Source of the DNA: Clostridia bacterium
GTDB lineage: Bacteria > Bacillota > Clostridia > Oscillospirales > Acutalibacteraceae
Assembly (NCBI GenBank): GCA_017473165.1
Contig: JAFUNA010000036.1
Location: forward strand, 1-53,306
Length of the DNA stretch: 53,306 bases
Direction: 5' to 3'
Notes under the pieces: generated by a model
Databases searched by the model: none
Told to the model about the DNA's origin: nothing
Seen by the model: only the letters and a program-made list of their open reading frames with translations
Shown here: in pieces, positions 52,410 through 53,306 of the stretch
How positions within the stretch are numbered: the stretch's first letter is position 1
Layout: each line of letters begins with the position of its first letter
Made by a program: the position numbers and the translations under genes

Positions 52410-53150
52410 ATGTCAGGCCATTCAAAATGGAGTACAATCAAACGCAAAAAAGAAAAAACAGATAATCAGCGTGCAAAGATTTTCACAAAAATCGGCAGAG
52501 AAATCGCTGTAGTTGTCCGTGAGGGCGGCCCCGACCCCGCTTCAAACTCAAAGCTTAAGGACGTTATCGCAAAGGCAAAGGCAAACAACGTTCCCAACGA
52601 TAACATCGAGAGAATCATCAAAAAGGCTGCAGGCGAAACAGGCGGTGCAGACTACGAAGAAATCATGTATGAGGGCTACGGTCCCTCGGGTGTTGCAGTT
52701 ATTGTTGAAGCTCTTACAGATAACCGCAACAGAACTGCAGGCGATGTTCGTCACTATTTCGACAAATACGGCGGAAACATGGGTCAGAGCGGCTGCGTTT
52801 CCTTCATGTTCTCAAAGCAGGGCGTTCTTGTTGTTGAGGCAGAGGGCGTTGACGAGGATAAGCTCATGGAGGATGCACTTGAAGCAGGCGCAACCGATTT
52901 CATAACCGATGATGAAGGCGTTTTCGAAATCAGAACAGAGCCCAACGACTGCGGTGCGGTCAGAGAAGACCTTGAGGCAAAGGGCTACGCTTTTGTTTCC
53001 GCAGAGGTTGAATATGTTCCCTCAACATACACAGCGCTCACAAATCCCGACGACATCAAGAACATGGCAAAGATGCTTGAAATGTTTGACGATAACGACG
53101 ATATCCAGGCTGTATGGCACAACTGGGAAAACGCTGACGACGCAGAATAA
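52410..53150 (+). CDS. yebC: YebC/PmpR family protein (transcriptional or translational regulator)
   Basis: A 246-aa protein starting MSGHSKWSTIKRKKEKTD, with the family blocks NNVPNDNIERIIKKA, YEGYGPSGVAVIVE and TDNRNRTAGDVRH. Three-domain fold, full length. Homologues have been described as DNA-binding regulators and, more recently, as factors that relieve ribosome stalling; which applies here cannot be told. AGAGAGG precedes the ATG. It has its own consensus promoter and terminator. Confidence 0.94.
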   Translation: MSGHSKWSTIKRKKEKTDNQRAKIFTKIGREIAVVVREGGPDPASNSKLKDVIAKAKANNVPNDNIERIIKKAAGETGGADYEEIMYEGYGPSGVAVIVEALTDNRNRTAGDVRHYFDKYGGNMGQSGCVSFMFSKQGVLVVEAEGVDEDKLMEDALEAGATDFITDDEGVFEIRTEPNDCGAVREDLEAKGYAFVSAEVEYVPSTYTALTNPDDIKNMAKMLEMFDDNDDIQAVWHNWENADDAE

Positions 53151-53200
53151 AATCGGTTTAAAAACAGCAAAAGGAGCTGTAAAAAAACAACCTAAAAAAA

Positions 53201-53239
53201 TCCGAGATTCGTGAAGAAGCGAGTCTCGGATGATTTTTT
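53201..53239 (+). terminator. Terminator of yebC
   Basis: TCCGAGA (53201-53207) pairs with TCTCGGA (53224-53230), followed by TGATTTTTTT. After it, 53240-53306 holds no recognisable feature. Confidence 0.8.
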
Positions 53240-53306
53240 TATGTTGATAACTTGTTGAAAACAATTTTTGGTCAATTTTAGATAACCATAAACTGACCGA
53301 CGAATA

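Overview
The window looks like chromosomal DNA from an anaerobic gut-type member of the Clostridia, probably an oscillospiraceous or ruminococcaceous Bacillota. This is inferred from near-consensus TTGACA/TATAAT promoters, strong AGGAGG ribosome sites, BspA-type leucine-rich repeats, FeoAB with a Cys-rich FeoB-associated peptide, ClpE, YitT, an ECF module, and intergenic repeats built from strings of short hairpins. No tRNA, rRNA, CRISPR array, phage gene or transposase is visible.

Region 1 (1-2 kb) holds the start of a TetR-type regulator cut by the left edge, with a perfect operator palindrome over its own promoter, and a secreted leucine-rich-repeat protein. Region 2 (1.8-16.6 kb) is the most unusual part. 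It contains eight large cobalamin-binding radical SAM genes and one small glycosyltransferase gene, arranged as two operons (three genes on +, six on -) that face each other and share one bidirectional terminator. The eight proteins fall into three subfamilies: about 640 aa (three genes), about 490 aa (three genes) and about 610 aa (two genes, with a four-residue first gap in the cluster-binding motif and a long insertion in the B12 domain). No peptide precursor, carrier protein or known pathway gene lies with them, so the product is unknown. A modified lipid, glycan or polyketide-like molecule is only a guess.

Region 3 (16.6-31.5 kb) is metabolic and envelope-related: a LOR/tubby-like protein, two small membrane or secreted proteins, an ABC exporter pair with zinc ribbons flanking a DUF1854 protein, PanE-type reductase, a GH43-like glycosidase, two metallophosphoesterases, a cation diffusion facilitator, a patatin and glutamate dehydrogenase. 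The ABC operon is preceded by an 18-codon leader peptide and an intrinsic terminator, which suggests attenuation control. Region 4 (31.7-34.6 kb) is the ferrous iron system feoA-feoB plus a small Cys-rich membrane peptide, marked by three copies of a GTTAG-N6-CTAAC palindrome.

Region 5 (34.6-49.1 kb) is a long co-directional housekeeping block on the minus strand, in transcription order: PDZ/radical SAM/DUF512 protein, der, ruvC, ruvA, ruvB, rRNA-methyltransferase-like gene, zinc-ribbon membrane protein, ecfA1, ecfA2, ecfT, truA, DUF5711, cvpA-like, pgsA, clpE. Hairpin-string repeats sit in the 5' leader of the DUF512 gene and between ruvC and ruvA, where the repeat supplies the end of RuvC. 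Region 6 (49.3-53.2 kb) reads on +: obg, mrnC, yitT-like, a lipoprotein, then yebC with its own promoter and terminator.
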